In this document: positions 12,401 to 23,291 of the stretch, in pieces
How the letters are laid out: every line of letters begins with the position of its first letter
How positions within the stretch are numbered: position 1 is the stretch's first letter
Source: Bugulina stolonifera
Taxonomy: Eukaryota; Bryozoa; Gymnolaemata; Cheilostomatida; Bugulidae
Assembly (NCBI GenBank): GCA_935421135.1
Contig: OW285190.1
Coordinates: forward strand, 13,774,501-13,838,500
Direction of reading: 5' to 3'
Length of the DNA stretch: 64,000 nucleotides
Program-made: the position numbers and the translations under genes
The notes under the pieces: generated by a model
Databases searched by the model: none
What the model was told of the DNA's origin: nothing
The model's input: only the letters and a program-made list of their open reading frames with translations

Positions 12401-15400
12401 TGCATGAATAGGTATATAATTATATAGTGTATATACAGTGTTATATACAGTGTATATAATACACTGTATATATTATACAGGTTATAGGAAATATAGGTTA
12501 TTGGTAGCCTATACTGTACAGGCTGATCCAAGTTCAGTGCATAATTTACAAAAAGTTATACACACAAGATATACCCTGTTTTACACACATGATATACCGT
12601 GTTATACACACATGGCTATGATGTACCATGTTATATACACATGATATACCCTGTTATACACACATGATATACCGTGTTATACACACATGGCTATGATATA
12701 CCATGTTATATACACATGATATACCCTGTTATACACACATGATATACCGTGTTATACACACATGGCTATGATATACCATGTTATATACACAAGATATACC
12801 CTGTTATACACACATGATATACCCTGTTATACACACATGGCTATGATATACCCTGTTATACACACATGATGTACCATGCTATACACACATGATATAGACG
12901 TACTATAATTCATATGTTATATATGATGCTACTATTACAGTCTCTCATATGAAGATATACATGACCTACTGAACAAGTTTACTAGTATATCTAACCTAAG
13001 TCTTAATGGGGGACAAGTAGACCTAGAGACATTCGCCAAGTACATGGGACTACCTGTCAGTGATACTCTAAAACACCTCTTTAGCCTATATGACAGGGTA
13101 AGTATTGAGACGCGTCTTTAGTCTATATGACAGAGTAAGTATTGAGACGCCTCTTTAGCCTATATGACAGAGTAAGTATTGAGACGCCTCTTTAGCCTAT
13201 ATGACAGGGTAAGTATTGAGACGCGTCTTTAGCCTATATGACAGGGTAAGTAATGAGACGCGTCTTTAGCCTATATGACAGAGTAAGTATTGAGACGCGT
13301 CTTTAGCCTATATGACAGGGTAAGTATTGAGACGCCTCTTTAGCCTATATGACAGAGTAAGTATTGAGATGCCTCTTTAGCCTATATGACAGGGTAAGTA
13401 TTGAGACGCGTCTTTAGCCTATATGACAGGGTAAGTATTGAGACGCGTCTTTAGCCTATATGACAGGGTAAGTATTGAGACGCGTCTTTAGTCTATATGA
13501 CAGGGTAAGTATTGAGACGCCTCTTTAGCCTATATGACAGGGTAAGTATTGAAATGCAAACAGTAGAATCATATGACTTATAAGTGATACTTGATGTACT
13601 ATAATGCTAACTGACTAGCACTCTCCTGTATTATTGCTCTCACTAAGGGACCACAACTCCATATAGTTTGGATGTTATTATAGATTATTTTTGTAGAATT
13701 TACTTTAAGAGTTATATCCGTAGAGTTCAGTTCAGTAGTAGTGGTAGAGAGTACACTGAGCTAAACTTTACTTACTGATTGATGTTGACTAGTAGGCCTG
13801 GCGCCCAGGCTACACTTTAAACCACCCTTGTACATTCATATAACTATTAGAAGTACATGTATGTGTGTATAATAGTAGTACAGCTATAAGTGTAAATTAT
13901 AAGTTAGCCTGTTATTCTACATGTAGGATGGGTCGGGTAACATTGACTTCAGAGAGTATGTTATTGGAATGTCTCTCATATCTGAACCAGCTAAGGCTGA
14001 CGAATCTGTTAGACTGGCATTTAAACTGTTTGATAAAGAAAGCAAGGTGGGTGACATTTATCTACCATTATTAGGCTTGTGTTATAATATACAGTCATGC
14101 AATTAGCGTGCTTGCTGTAATTACTGTAAGACACCCTCATGTATTACATGTATTACACTATATACAATATATATTACAGGATTACACTATATATTACAGT
14201 ATTACACTATATATTACAGTATTACACTATATATTACAGTATTACACTAGATATTACAGTATAACACTATATATGACACTATATACACTATAATACAGTG
14301 TATATGCACCAGTATGGTACATTTTATTTACCATACTGGTGCATGTATGCTGCATATAGCTACAGTCATATTTAATACATTGTACAGTTATATAGGTAGG
14401 TTTATGTATCAGTATACAGCTGTATGTATTATGCTGCTGTGATTGTTTATAGTACTTACAGTGTATAATATCCCTGTCAACTAATAATTTTATCTGTTGT
14501 TTATACACATGTATACATTAACTTATCATTATATAATGTGGACTAATTAATGGTTCTATGAATTAGGGCTATGTAACACGTGCTGAGTTTGCTGATCTGC
14601 TGTTGAACATTCTTTACTCCGAGAGGTCAGAAGCTGACTCACTCTTTGACCAACTCGACACTTCGCAAACCGGGAAGATAACATTTGGTGAGAACAGTTG
14701 TTGTTATACTATATTATACCCGTACGTAGTCGTGTTATACTATATTATACACATGTAGTTGTTATACTATATTATACACATGTAGTTGTTATACTATATT
14801 ATACACATGTAGTTGTTATACTATATTATACACATGTAGTTGTTATACTATATTATACACATGTAGTTGTTATACTATATTATACCCCTACGTAGTCGTG
14901 TTATACTATATTATACACATGTAGCTGTTGTACTATATTAGACGCATGTAGCTGTTGTACTATATTATACACATGTAGCTGTTGTACTATATTATACACA
15001 TGTAGCTGTTGTACTATATTAGACACATGTAGCTGTTGTACTATATTAGACGCATGTAGCTGTTGTACTATATTAGACGCATGTAGCTGTTGTACTATAT
15101 TATACACATGTAGCTGTTGTACTATATTATACACATGTAGCTGTTGTACTATATTAGACACATGTAGCTGTTGTACTATATTAGACGCATGTAGCTGTTG
15201 TACTATATTAGACGCATGTAGCTGTTGTACTATATTAGACGCATGTAGCTGTTGTACTATATTAGACGCATGTAGCAGTGTTATACTGTTGCTATTGTTT
15301 ATGGTTACATGTACTTAAGGATATCATCGTGTGACGCGGCTGCTCATAACAGGATGTGTAGACTTGGTGTTGGCAAGTGGAAACTTATGCAGCTGTCACC

Positions 15401-15956
15401 AAGACAACATCCGTAGAATTATTTTAAATTTAATGTGGGCTGTTTTTGTCTGACCATTGTGCATTCAATTAAAAGATTTATTTTGATTTCCAAATCTTTG
15501 AACAATACATCTGCTTGTCTATCCACATGTATAACATACATTTTGCCAAATTAAAACCTGAGGTTTTGAATGTCCAAAATCGTTTCAATTACCCGCTAGT
15601 ATATATATCACACTCACATACAATCAGTATTATACACTGACTTAGTGCATGTAAATGTATCCTATTGACTGAAATAGCTATCATGTGAATATCTACATGT
15701 ACATGACATAACGTTTTGGAATATTATATTTACTGATGCTGTTAATATTACAGATGACTTCAAGGCCCATGCTGCTAATATGCCAGAGTATGCAGCTCTT
15801 TTCACTACATACTACAGTCAAGAACATACCAGTGATCCTTCAGTTCTACAGAGAAGGTCAAGTAGGGTCAGTCTACAGTCCAAACAACCCAGTAACCAAA
15901 GTGAACCGAGCTCTCAGGCTACAGCCAGTGCTGACAACAAGCCAAAAATAGAATAG
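9476..15956 (+). CDS. LPCAT: Lysophosphatidylcholine acyltransferase (LPCAT1/2 type, EF-hand)
   Basis: Membrane acyltransferase of the Lands cycle that moves an acyl group from acyl-CoA to a lysophospholipid, normally in ER or lipid-droplet membrane (family knowledge). Ten exons: 9476-9574, 9724-9872, 10021-10238, 10565-10797, 11154-11336, 11812-11927, 12941-13097, 13927-14046, 14577-14697, 15754-15956. All phases join, giving 532 residues (vertebrate LPCAT1/2 are about 534-544). A hydrophobic segment lies at about 35-70. The catalytic HX4D motif is HSTFYD at 124-129 and the acyl-acceptor motif is EGTTTN at 199-204. C-terminal EF-hands include DGSGNIDFREYV (386-397), FDKESKGYVTRAEF and LDTSQTGKITFDDF, so calcium control is plausible. 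I took the ATG at 9476 because it gives the family N-terminus; a TTG lies in frame just before it. The tail (NKPKIE) has no KDEL-like signal. The symbol is at family level; LPCAT1 and LPCAT2 cannot be separated here. Confidence 0.95.
11097..11153 (+). repeat. Duplicated branch-point/acceptor region of LPCAT intron 4
   Basis: A 26-bp block ending TAACATGGCTGTA occurs at 11097-11122 and again at 11127-11152. The second copy is followed by G, which makes the AG acceptor used by the exon at 11154. The first is followed by T, so it lacks the AG. Confidence 0.85.
12556..12892. repeat. Minisatellite in LPCAT intron 6
   Basis: Imperfect tandem copies of a 22-30 bp unit built around GATATACCCTGTTATACACAC, with a longer variant containing CATGGCTATGATATACC. 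It lies about 50 bp upstream of the exon at 12941. Confidence 0.9.
13061..13552 (+). repeat. 37-bp minisatellite carrying a splice donor in every copy
   Basis: The unit runs from GTAAGTATTGAGACGC to CTTTAGCCTATATGACAGG. It starts as the last 18-20 bases of LPCAT exon 7 plus its donor (true donor at 13098) and repeats 12 times. The last GTAAGT is at 13542, so there are 13 donor-like sites at 37-bp spacing. Copies differ at a few positions: AGAG or AGGG before GTAAGT, and CGCG or CGCC in the middle. In-frame use of a downstream donor would add multiples of 37 bp, which shifts the frame unless three units are taken at once. Confidence 0.95.
14150..14275. repeat. 20-bp tandem repeat in LPCAT intron 8
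   Basis: About six imperfect copies of ATTACACTATATATTACAGT. Several units contain TTACAG, a potential 3' splice site sequence. Confidence 0.85.
14305..14343. repeat. 15-bp perfect hairpin
   Basis: Arms TGCACCAGTATGGTA (14305-14319) and its exact complement TACCATACTGGTGCA (14329-14343), with a 9-bp loop. No transcript is implied by the sequence. Confidence 0.9.
14700..15287. repeat. 27-bp minisatellite, about 21 copies, in LPCAT intron 9
   Basis: The unit is close to GTTGTTATACTATATTATAC followed by ACATGTA. Two sub-variants segregate by position: TTGTTATAC/ATTATACAC on the left and CTGTTGTAC/ATTAGACGC on the right, which indicates stepwise expansion. It begins within a few bases of the donor at 14698. 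Apparent long reading frames here only translate the repeat. Confidence 0.95.
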
Positions 15957-16300
15957 GACAACGGAGTCCACCGTGATACAGTATGTGAAGCACCTTCCCC
16001 CAGCCTAACACCTGTTGACTGTTAAATGGTGCTCAAATAGGTCATTTAGAGTACCTGCCACATCTTGTCAGTGAACTGGTCGTTATCTAAATTCTATCGA
16101 TTGTGATTGCCTCCACCTTGCTTCAGCCAAAACTCTCAGCGTGACTTTTTGGTTTTTGTTTTGCCCATTCCTAATACTTAGATGTGCTGGTGTCTACTTT
16201 TTATATGGGAAACCCAAACTTTGAGAGTATAAAACCATCTCGAAGGTAATTGTAGACATGAGGCTCTGTTACATTGGCAGTCATAAGTTATTGATTATGA

Positions 16301-16353
16301 GTTGTCCTCTCTTAATTTGTCGCTCACTGATAACGATCCTAAGAGAGGACAAC
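16301..16353. repeat. Small inverted repeat with GTTGTCCTCTC arms
   Basis: Arms 16301-16314 (GTTGTCCTCTCTTA) and 16340-16353 (TAAGAGAGGACAAC) are exact complements separated by 25 bp. The arm motif recurs, alone or paired, at many places in the window. Confidence 0.9.
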
Positions 16354-18125
16354 TTCAGATTAGGATCAATCACTGAGTAATGGCTCCATTTTCGTTTGGT
16401 CCAAAATAGGAAATTTTATACCTGAATTTACAATACAATGATATCATAAGCAGCCAGTAGATTCAGATTGTTTTCAATTCTACAGTTTTATATAACCACA
16501 GTCATTGCGTGCTTATGTAGTGTTGTGTTTTGTTGTGATATTTGAAGTTGTCTACTCCTCAATCTTTCACTCTTTGCTGAGTATACTAATAATAATTCTA
16601 TAACATAGGTGTAAATGTAGGTGTAAATTAGTAATAGTGTATTTATTTCCTCTTTGTACCCAATTTGTACAATTTGTCTCTTGCATAAACAGATTTTGTG
16701 CTGCCTAATGTTTTTATACATGTTTTATAAATTTAGCCTCTCTCAATTATTATTACTATTTACTCTGTGCTTTGTTTGTTGTACTATATTGGATATTATT
16801 TCCTTATAATTATTGTTGTTTTCTGTCACCATCAGTTTTTCAAGATTGCATTTCACTGTAGAAATGATCAGATGATATCTTTTCAGTATTCCAGATCTAT
16901 ATGCACTTGAGATTTACATGTCATATACGATATAAATTATAAGTATCATATCAAGAGAAGGTGCAAGCTTATTCAGTATCTTCTACGCCATGTTGCAATG
17001 TTCTATTATAAATTTTCAGCTATTTTTGTAAAATAGTTTTTATATTTTGAGCTTCTAAATATAAATTAATATCAGTTGTTCACAATGCATGTAGTGTTTG
17101 CTATAAATCCTTTCTTACACGCATGTACTTCCTTTCCTGTGTGTTTTGAGTTTTAATCAAGCAATAATTGTTTATCACTTGCAGCTAAATGGTAAGTTTT
17201 CTGCTAAAATGAGGACATAGTTCTAGAGTCCACTATTTTGTTGCCTATGGCAGTTTTGGGTTAATAAATTCCCGCCCTGTTCTGGTCACAAGGCCACAAC
17301 AGCTAGTATATTTGTTGATGGCCTGCACAATGTAAAATAACAAAGTATTTCCAGAATACTAAAATAAGTTTATGGATGTCAGAGTAAGTGAAAATATAAA
17401 GCCATTCTGTTTTTGTAAAAAAAGGGAAGTATTTTGGCTATGGTGGGATTGCTAGATAACTAGACTAACTCTGACATGAAGAGTATCAAAAGAGTTGCTC
17501 ACATACTGTGCCATGGTGGGCTCAACAAGTTTTATATCTAATTTAAATCTTATATTTACTGTTTGCAATGTCTTTCAGTTTTACATAGAATTGGTTTCCT
17601 ATTTGTAATCAATATTTTTGTGAACATCTTATGAATTCTAGCTAAAACTAGTTGTGCCACTGTATTCATTATACACTTTTACAAGAATACACATGTACAA
17701 GAATATTATTGTATTCTTCAATAGTTATGACATTCCACTGTTTCTAATTTATGTATACACTCTTCATTTATTTTTGGATCAAGCTATTATACAGTCCTGT
17801 ATACATGTGACGTTATTATGAACCCATTTAGTATTGATGATGATCATGGTAAAAAAATTATTTTACAGTCTGCATAATAACCAAAATAATACATTACAAG
17901 TAGTAGTCAGCGCAGATCTACACGGACTATAATACTACTGTTACATTTTCTATCCCACTATTTGCCTGCTGGCTGTTGTGTATGCACTAAATAGTCTACA
18001 GTCTATACAGTGGCAATTGTACTAGTTACTCTTGTATTACTTTAGATACAATAATCATTTGCAGACACCCTTTGACCCTGTTCTGTTTATTCAACAATCA
18101 ACATGTGTGCAACAAGACTCTATGC

Positions 18126-18290
18126 ATGTGCACAACACTGAGACTAATATTGTATGGGTACAGCACTAAGACTGATATTGCATGATGGGTACAGCACTGA
18201 GACTAATATTGTATGGGTACAACACTGAGACTAATATTGTATGGGTACAGCACTGAGATTGTGATATTGCATGATGGGTAAAACAGTGAG
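18126..18290. repeat. Tandem repeat near GACTAATATTGTATGGGTAC
   Basis: Four to five imperfect copies of a block with ACAGCACTGAGACTAATATT and TGTATGGGTA, some with a TGCATGATGGGTA variant. Confidence 0.8.
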
Positions 18291-19017
18291 AAGTCACTGC
18301 CGTTATCATTCATATTTTACCGCATCATACACTGTAGTGTAGTTCAATGTATTCAAATGTTGTGTTAAGCTAATGTGGGACTCTTTATCATTCCATACTC
18401 TGTGTACACTTACCCAATCTCCCTGATTCCGTCTCTCCGATTCTGCAGGAGACTCCCTGATTTTCACCTCTATATTTGGTACACCATGCTGACCAACTTG
18501 GACTCATCGTTGCTAGTGGGATGCACCACGCATGCATATCATGCCATATGCTGGCATATTGACTCATTTTGTGGAAGCTGGGCTCACCTATCTTAGCTAA
18601 ACAGTTAGTAAGTGAGCTATGCTTGTAACTCAGCCAATAAATAGCTTAGGCTTATAAGCATGGTCTACATTTCTATGGAGTTGTCATATCCTATGTCACA
18701 AAATTTGTAGTAGTATTGTGGTGAAACAGCCTCCGTGGTAATGGCACCTAGGCCAGCCACACTGACAATATCATTAGCTGACAATTAACCTTATTCATAT
18801 ACTGTTATTCACATATCCATGCATTGTCTATCTATTATTATCTATGCATTCAATACCCTATTATCCACTGCGTGTCTTATATACATGTCTGTACTAGCAA
18901 TCAAGTCTTGGAATTACTCTCTATTACAACTTGGTTTTTCCCACATTTATACTTATTTAGTAATTGTCTGTCCTTGCTTGATTGCATATTGTTAGAGTCT
19001 TTTTTGCCACTTTATAT

Positions 19018-19719
19018 TGTAACTACGTGGCCGACCCTATGGATTTAGCTCATATTTACACACGACATGTTTTTACCTATTGTAAGCACTTTTTGTGCCA
19101 TGGCCGACCTTTTCATATGGCCAGGTCGGGCGGAACCAGACATATTGCTGCGTAAGTTCCGGAGCCGACCCCCTGTCGGCCGCTCGATACCATGTCGTAC
19201 CATTTTTACCGGAAGTTTGTTATGTATATAAGGCAGAGCATTTTCTATTGTGAATCAGTTGTTGATTGCGCTTGAATAACGCAACATCTCCTAACTCAAC
19301 CTACAGAGGCTTACTCTTTAGGCGGGTAACTCCACCTGAGAATCCTTTGGATTCAGTACGGCTCGAGTTCACCTCATCCTAGGCTAAGCATATCTCTATC
19401 CACCCCTTAGGCTTAGGCCGATCCCGGGTTCTAAATGAACCTAGCGTCGGACTTAGGTTCTCAAGGTTAGATCTTCTTCACTACACTCCCTTGGAGTATA
19501 AACTCTACTAGACCTACGTCGGTCCTGAGCTCCAATGAGTCTCGGCATCAGCCTACGTCTAAGATAATCTACAATCTACACTAATAAGAGCACCTATAAC
19601 TGTTCACTCTTTTATGTAATGAGCAGAAGGTACACTTGGTCGGCCTCTACCACCTTCCAAGCCCTTCACATACGTGTAGCCCTCGGCTCTCGTATGATCT
19701 AGCACTCAAAAACATTACA
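19018..19719. mobile_element. Solo LTR of an LTR retrotransposon (copy 1)
   Basis: 702 bp beginning TGTAACTACG and ending ACATTACA, the TG...CA ends of an LTR. It is much richer in GC than its surroundings and has repeated CCGACC/GGTCGG words and a TATATAAGG box near 19227-19235. It shares ends, TATA region, GACC-rich upstream part and the downstream words ATGTAATGAG and AAAACATTACA with the element at 43162. No gag or pol frame lies beside it. The flanks (ATAT left, GTAT right) are not a perfect duplication. Confidence 0.75.
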
Positions 19720-20320
19720 GTATTCTTTTGCTAATATATAAAAGTTAGTCTATTTTTCTCTAATTAAACACTGGACAACTTCCTGCTTCCTAAAACATGT
19801 TCAGACTCACTTTTACAAATTTTGGTTGGTCACCCCCACCCAAATGCTGAATCTCCATACTTTTCTTCAGTGGAGTTTTGCAAGCCTGACTCAGTGCAAA
19901 GTTGTACAACAACAAACGATATGTACCATTTTGACTCTGCTAATTTTGTGGACAGAGTCAAAAGCATTAATTGTGAGAAGTCGTCTTCTCTCCTTCATTC
20001 TGCAAAAAACTCATTTATATGTTCTGCAATAAATAATTTATCGTCATTCTCTATGCAAAGCTAAAGTTGTCGTGTCTTCTCAGCTTTTGCCAATTAGAAT
20101 ACATTGTATATTCTAAAGAGTTCTACCACAGGATAATACATTAGACTCTCAACCAAAAACTAAAAGAAAAAGAAAGAAGGGGCAACTAACTAAGACTCCT
20201 GATATTTGACTAGTATCTCAGAAGTAGTAATGTTTGAAACAGTTAGTTATAGAGTTTCGGTTTTGCGTAATTTCTTCCTAACACAAAGATGTAGTAAACA
20301 TGTACCCAAAATCGGAAATT

Positions 20321-21814
20321 TCAGCAACCAACTTCCACGCATTCATAACCAAACATTCTTACAAGCACTCCAGCAGCAGGTCCTCCTACTGTAACAGTAG
20401 CAGCAGCTAGTCCTCCCAAGCTCAACCCAGTAGCACCAGTAAGATAAAGACAGTTCGGAACAGGACGTTTCGAAACCGGACAGTTGGAAAACAAACAGTT
20501 CAAAACTGTGTAGATTACATTTCAAAGAACACAACTCAATGATAATTTATTTCTTTAGTGTTCTACAAGTTAGTAGTAGTAAAAACAAAAATTAGTTGAA
20601 TTCTGGGGGTTAGGGGTTCGAACTGTCTGGTTTCGAAACATCCTATTTCAAACTGTCTTTTTCTAACAGTTACAAATTTCACCACTTGTAATAAGACCAA
20701 CTAGTAGGTCTACTGTGTTCTACTTCTACACACTCATAAACTACAGAGCATACTTGCCAAGTCTCTCAAATTAGGCTGATTTTGAAAGCCTGCTGCCATT
20801 TTGCTAAAAACTCCCTATTTCCTCCATATTTATAACATCAATTAAATACACAATCATGTACAGTGTATATATTAAACATTCTCAGTTGCATGGGTAGCCT
20901 AGCCTATACCCCCTATTTGGAGCAGCAGTAACTCGGCAAGTATGCGCTACAGAGAGGTGCTGTGTAGCAAAATAATGTCTAAACAACACCAAATTTCACA
21001 ATTCTATCACAGCATAAAAACTATATCATTGTAGAACATATAAAATTATTTGTATTTCTTGCACCGAAACACTTGTGTTATGCATCGTTAGTAATTTTGC
21101 ATAGTTGGTATAATGCACACTATAAAATGTCTCACCCAGTGATTGCAATGCAGCGAACACACTTCCTGCTGCCACATTGCCTATCATACCCTGTATAGTA
21201 GCTGCTAGTGAGCCTGCCACCACCCCTCCTGCTCCAAACCCGATACCAGCTAAAGTAATAAGACCAAAATCAAACATCTCACATTTGGTTTTGGTGACAA
21301 CTTTAACATAAATCACATTATACTATAGACTATTTGATTACCACAATTATACCCATTTTAGTTCAAAGTTGTTTTTCAAAGTTTAACTTTAAACTTTTCT
21401 CTGGCTAATAAAATACAATACAGTTTTCCCTTTGTAGTTATTGCATCAATTGTCTGAAAAATAGATAGCAAACCCAGACAATACACATGTAAATACACAA
21501 AGTGATGTACATGTACATGGTGCTAGTGACTTACCAAGTATTGCAGGTATTCCTAGTACTGCTCCCACACCAGCAGCGCCCATAGTTCCTATTACTATCG
21601 GTATAGTTTTCCATGTTGAACGGCATCGTAATTGTTTACCGCCACCGCCATCTTTGCCGCTACTGCCGTCTTTTTCGCCACCACTATCTTCTTCACCACC
21701 GTCTTTTCTGCCACCGTCTTTTTCCCCGTCGTCTTTTCCACCACCATTACCATCTCGTACACCAACTTTGAGGAGTTGGTCATCTTCAGATTTTTCCTCA
21801 AAATTTGTTGCCAT
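20321..21814 (-). CDS. IFI6/IFI27 (ISG12)-like small membrane protein
   Basis: Vertebrate IFI6/IFI27 proteins are interferon-induced hydrophobic proteins of mitochondrial or ER membranes linked to apoptosis control (family knowledge). Exons: 21535-21814 (ATG at 21814), 21136-21249 and 20321-20436 (stop at 20321), about 169 residues. Residues 1-65 are hydrophilic and dominated by Lys, Asp, Glu and Gly; the Gly/Ala-rich hydrophobic domain follows. Exon 2 has AGIGFGAGGVVAGSLAATIQ then GNVAAGSVFAALQSLG, and exon 3 has ATGLSLGGLAAATVTVGG, matching family order including QSLGATGLS. Phases join (1 and 1). The junction before exon 3 has no AG: the minus strand reads CTTATCTTACTG directly before GTGCTACTGG, and a miniature transposon abuts this point. 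The gene may be broken there or use another exon. Confidence 0.8.
20437..20675. mobile_element. Miniature inverted-repeat element (family A, copy 1)
   Basis: About 240 bp with imperfect terminal inverted repeats, left AAGACAGTTCGGAACAGGAC and right GAAACATCCTATTTCAAACTGTCTTTTT. It contains repeated CAGTTCGAAAC-type words. The interior sequence CTGTGTAGATTACATTT is shared with the copy at 26256. It lies in the last intron of the IFI27-like gene, touching exon 3. Exact ends are uncertain by about 10 bp. Confidence 0.7.
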
Positions 21815-23291
21815 TATAACTACATTGTATATTAGTTATATAATATATGACTTATACATGTACATGTACATGGGTAAAGGGGCATTCACATGCATGGGTA
21901 CATGCCTATTAGTCTACTGCAGTGCACTAGGAAAATGTAATACTCGATTACGGTAGGTTATCTACAGAGATAACTGTATGCTGTATCTACATGTGTATGT
22001 CAATATGATATACTACAGCTATAAGAGCAGATGACTAAGAAAAGCACACAATACAAACTGACATTCACACAAAATAGCCTATACAGTGCCTAGCCTTTAT
22101 CCAACCACAAAGCTGAATGTAAGCATTGCAAGTAGTATTGATGTTCTCACATGTTCAGGCCAACAAACAACGGCCCAGTAGGCAACCTGCAGCTACAAGT
22201 GCAATCAGTGAGAGTACACGTACACAGTGCACCCTCCTCCACCTCTTATCTAGACTTGAGCTGATAACTGAACAGAAAATGAGAGTGGGCTAATCATTAA
22301 TCAGCAAGTGATACGGTGTAGGCGTTTACTGAGCTGAACTCAATTGCATTAGGGAGGACGGATTTCCCTGATAATATTTTCCCAAAGTCAAAAAATCCCC
22401 TAATTATGGCTAGGGATGTGGTTTTAGCTAAGTACATAACAAAGCCAAAAGGTAATGGCCAGATTCCAAGAGCTATCAACCTGTCAGTACACAACTGTGC
22501 AGTGTGCACTATTTTCATAGACTGAAATGGAGCGTTGGGTCGTAGACGTAGTTACAGTCCTGGAGATACCTGGCTCCTAGGACTGTACTCGGGAGCCCAA
22601 GTCCAGATAAGTGCTTGTACATAGTGTTAGCCTAAACAGTCTAACTCTGCTATATAAAGTAAGATGCCTCTTTATTGGCAGCCCACAAGCAACTGGGCAA
22701 TAGTATAAAAATGCTCTATGAAAATACAATCAGATTCAGACCCAGACTAAAAAGGTATCGAGTTACAATAAACTAACAAAAAGGTCTTGGAGACATTACC
22801 AAGTATAGCACAGTAAATACGCAGTTATATGCAGTCACACATTAATACAGGTAACGTTCATGGATTTGCAGGCAAGCATCAAGTATATACTGTAAGTAAC
22901 TCATTTATGAATTCAATTGTCAATACAAGGTAAGTATAAATATCCTATGGACTAAGTGTTGTAGCTTAGAACCTAACAATGTTACAATTATAATATTATG
23001 TAGCAAACAACTGGTTTTAATCAATGAGCTGTTGATGGCTAGTTCAAATACATAGTCACAAAATTTCAATAAGTTGTGAGGTCTATTTTAGACGTCTTTA
23101 GCTTTCACCTATCACTACTCCTCCTGCTAAAAGGCTAAAAGCGATTAGACCGACTGACTGCCAGGTACACACTGTTTCACAAGCACAACCAGCATGGTAG
23201 TCAGCAGTTATGTGGTCCAGCCAGAGAGGTTGGCCTTCTAATGGTTGTGGTGCGTTTGTGGAGAGCTTTCATTATTGTAAGTTAGTTGTAT
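21815..23291. other. Intergenic, no gene seen
   Basis: It holds the promoter side of the IFI27-like gene, with overlapping ACATGTACATGTACATG palindromes near 21855, and the 3' side of the Cys-rich gene. The minus-strand frame at 22297-22518 has no family similarity or splice context. Confidence 0.5.

Larger units (their letters stand above)
15957..19017. other. LPCAT 3' region and intergenic sequence, no further gene seen
   Basis: The LPCAT 3' UTR starts at 15957; an AATAAA lies near 17262. A 14-bp perfect inverted repeat (GTTGTCCTCTCTTA) lies at 16301-16353. A run of near-identical 30-50 bp blocks with GACTAATATTGTATGGGTAC lies at about 18126-18290. No exon was recognised. Confidence 0.5.

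Noticed and set aside
14698..15161. Repetitive Tyr/Val- and Gln/Leu-rich frames on both strands
   Set aside because: They only translate the 27-bp minisatellite; a unit divisible by three keeps the frame open.
21632..21956. Plus-strand Thr/Phe- and Ser/Pro-rich frames
   Set aside because: Opposite strand of the Lys/Asp/Gly-rich first exon of the IFI27-like gene.
22297..22518. 73-codon minus-strand frame
   Set aside because: No domain, no splice context and no similarity that I recognise; it could be a transposon scrap but nothing supports it.
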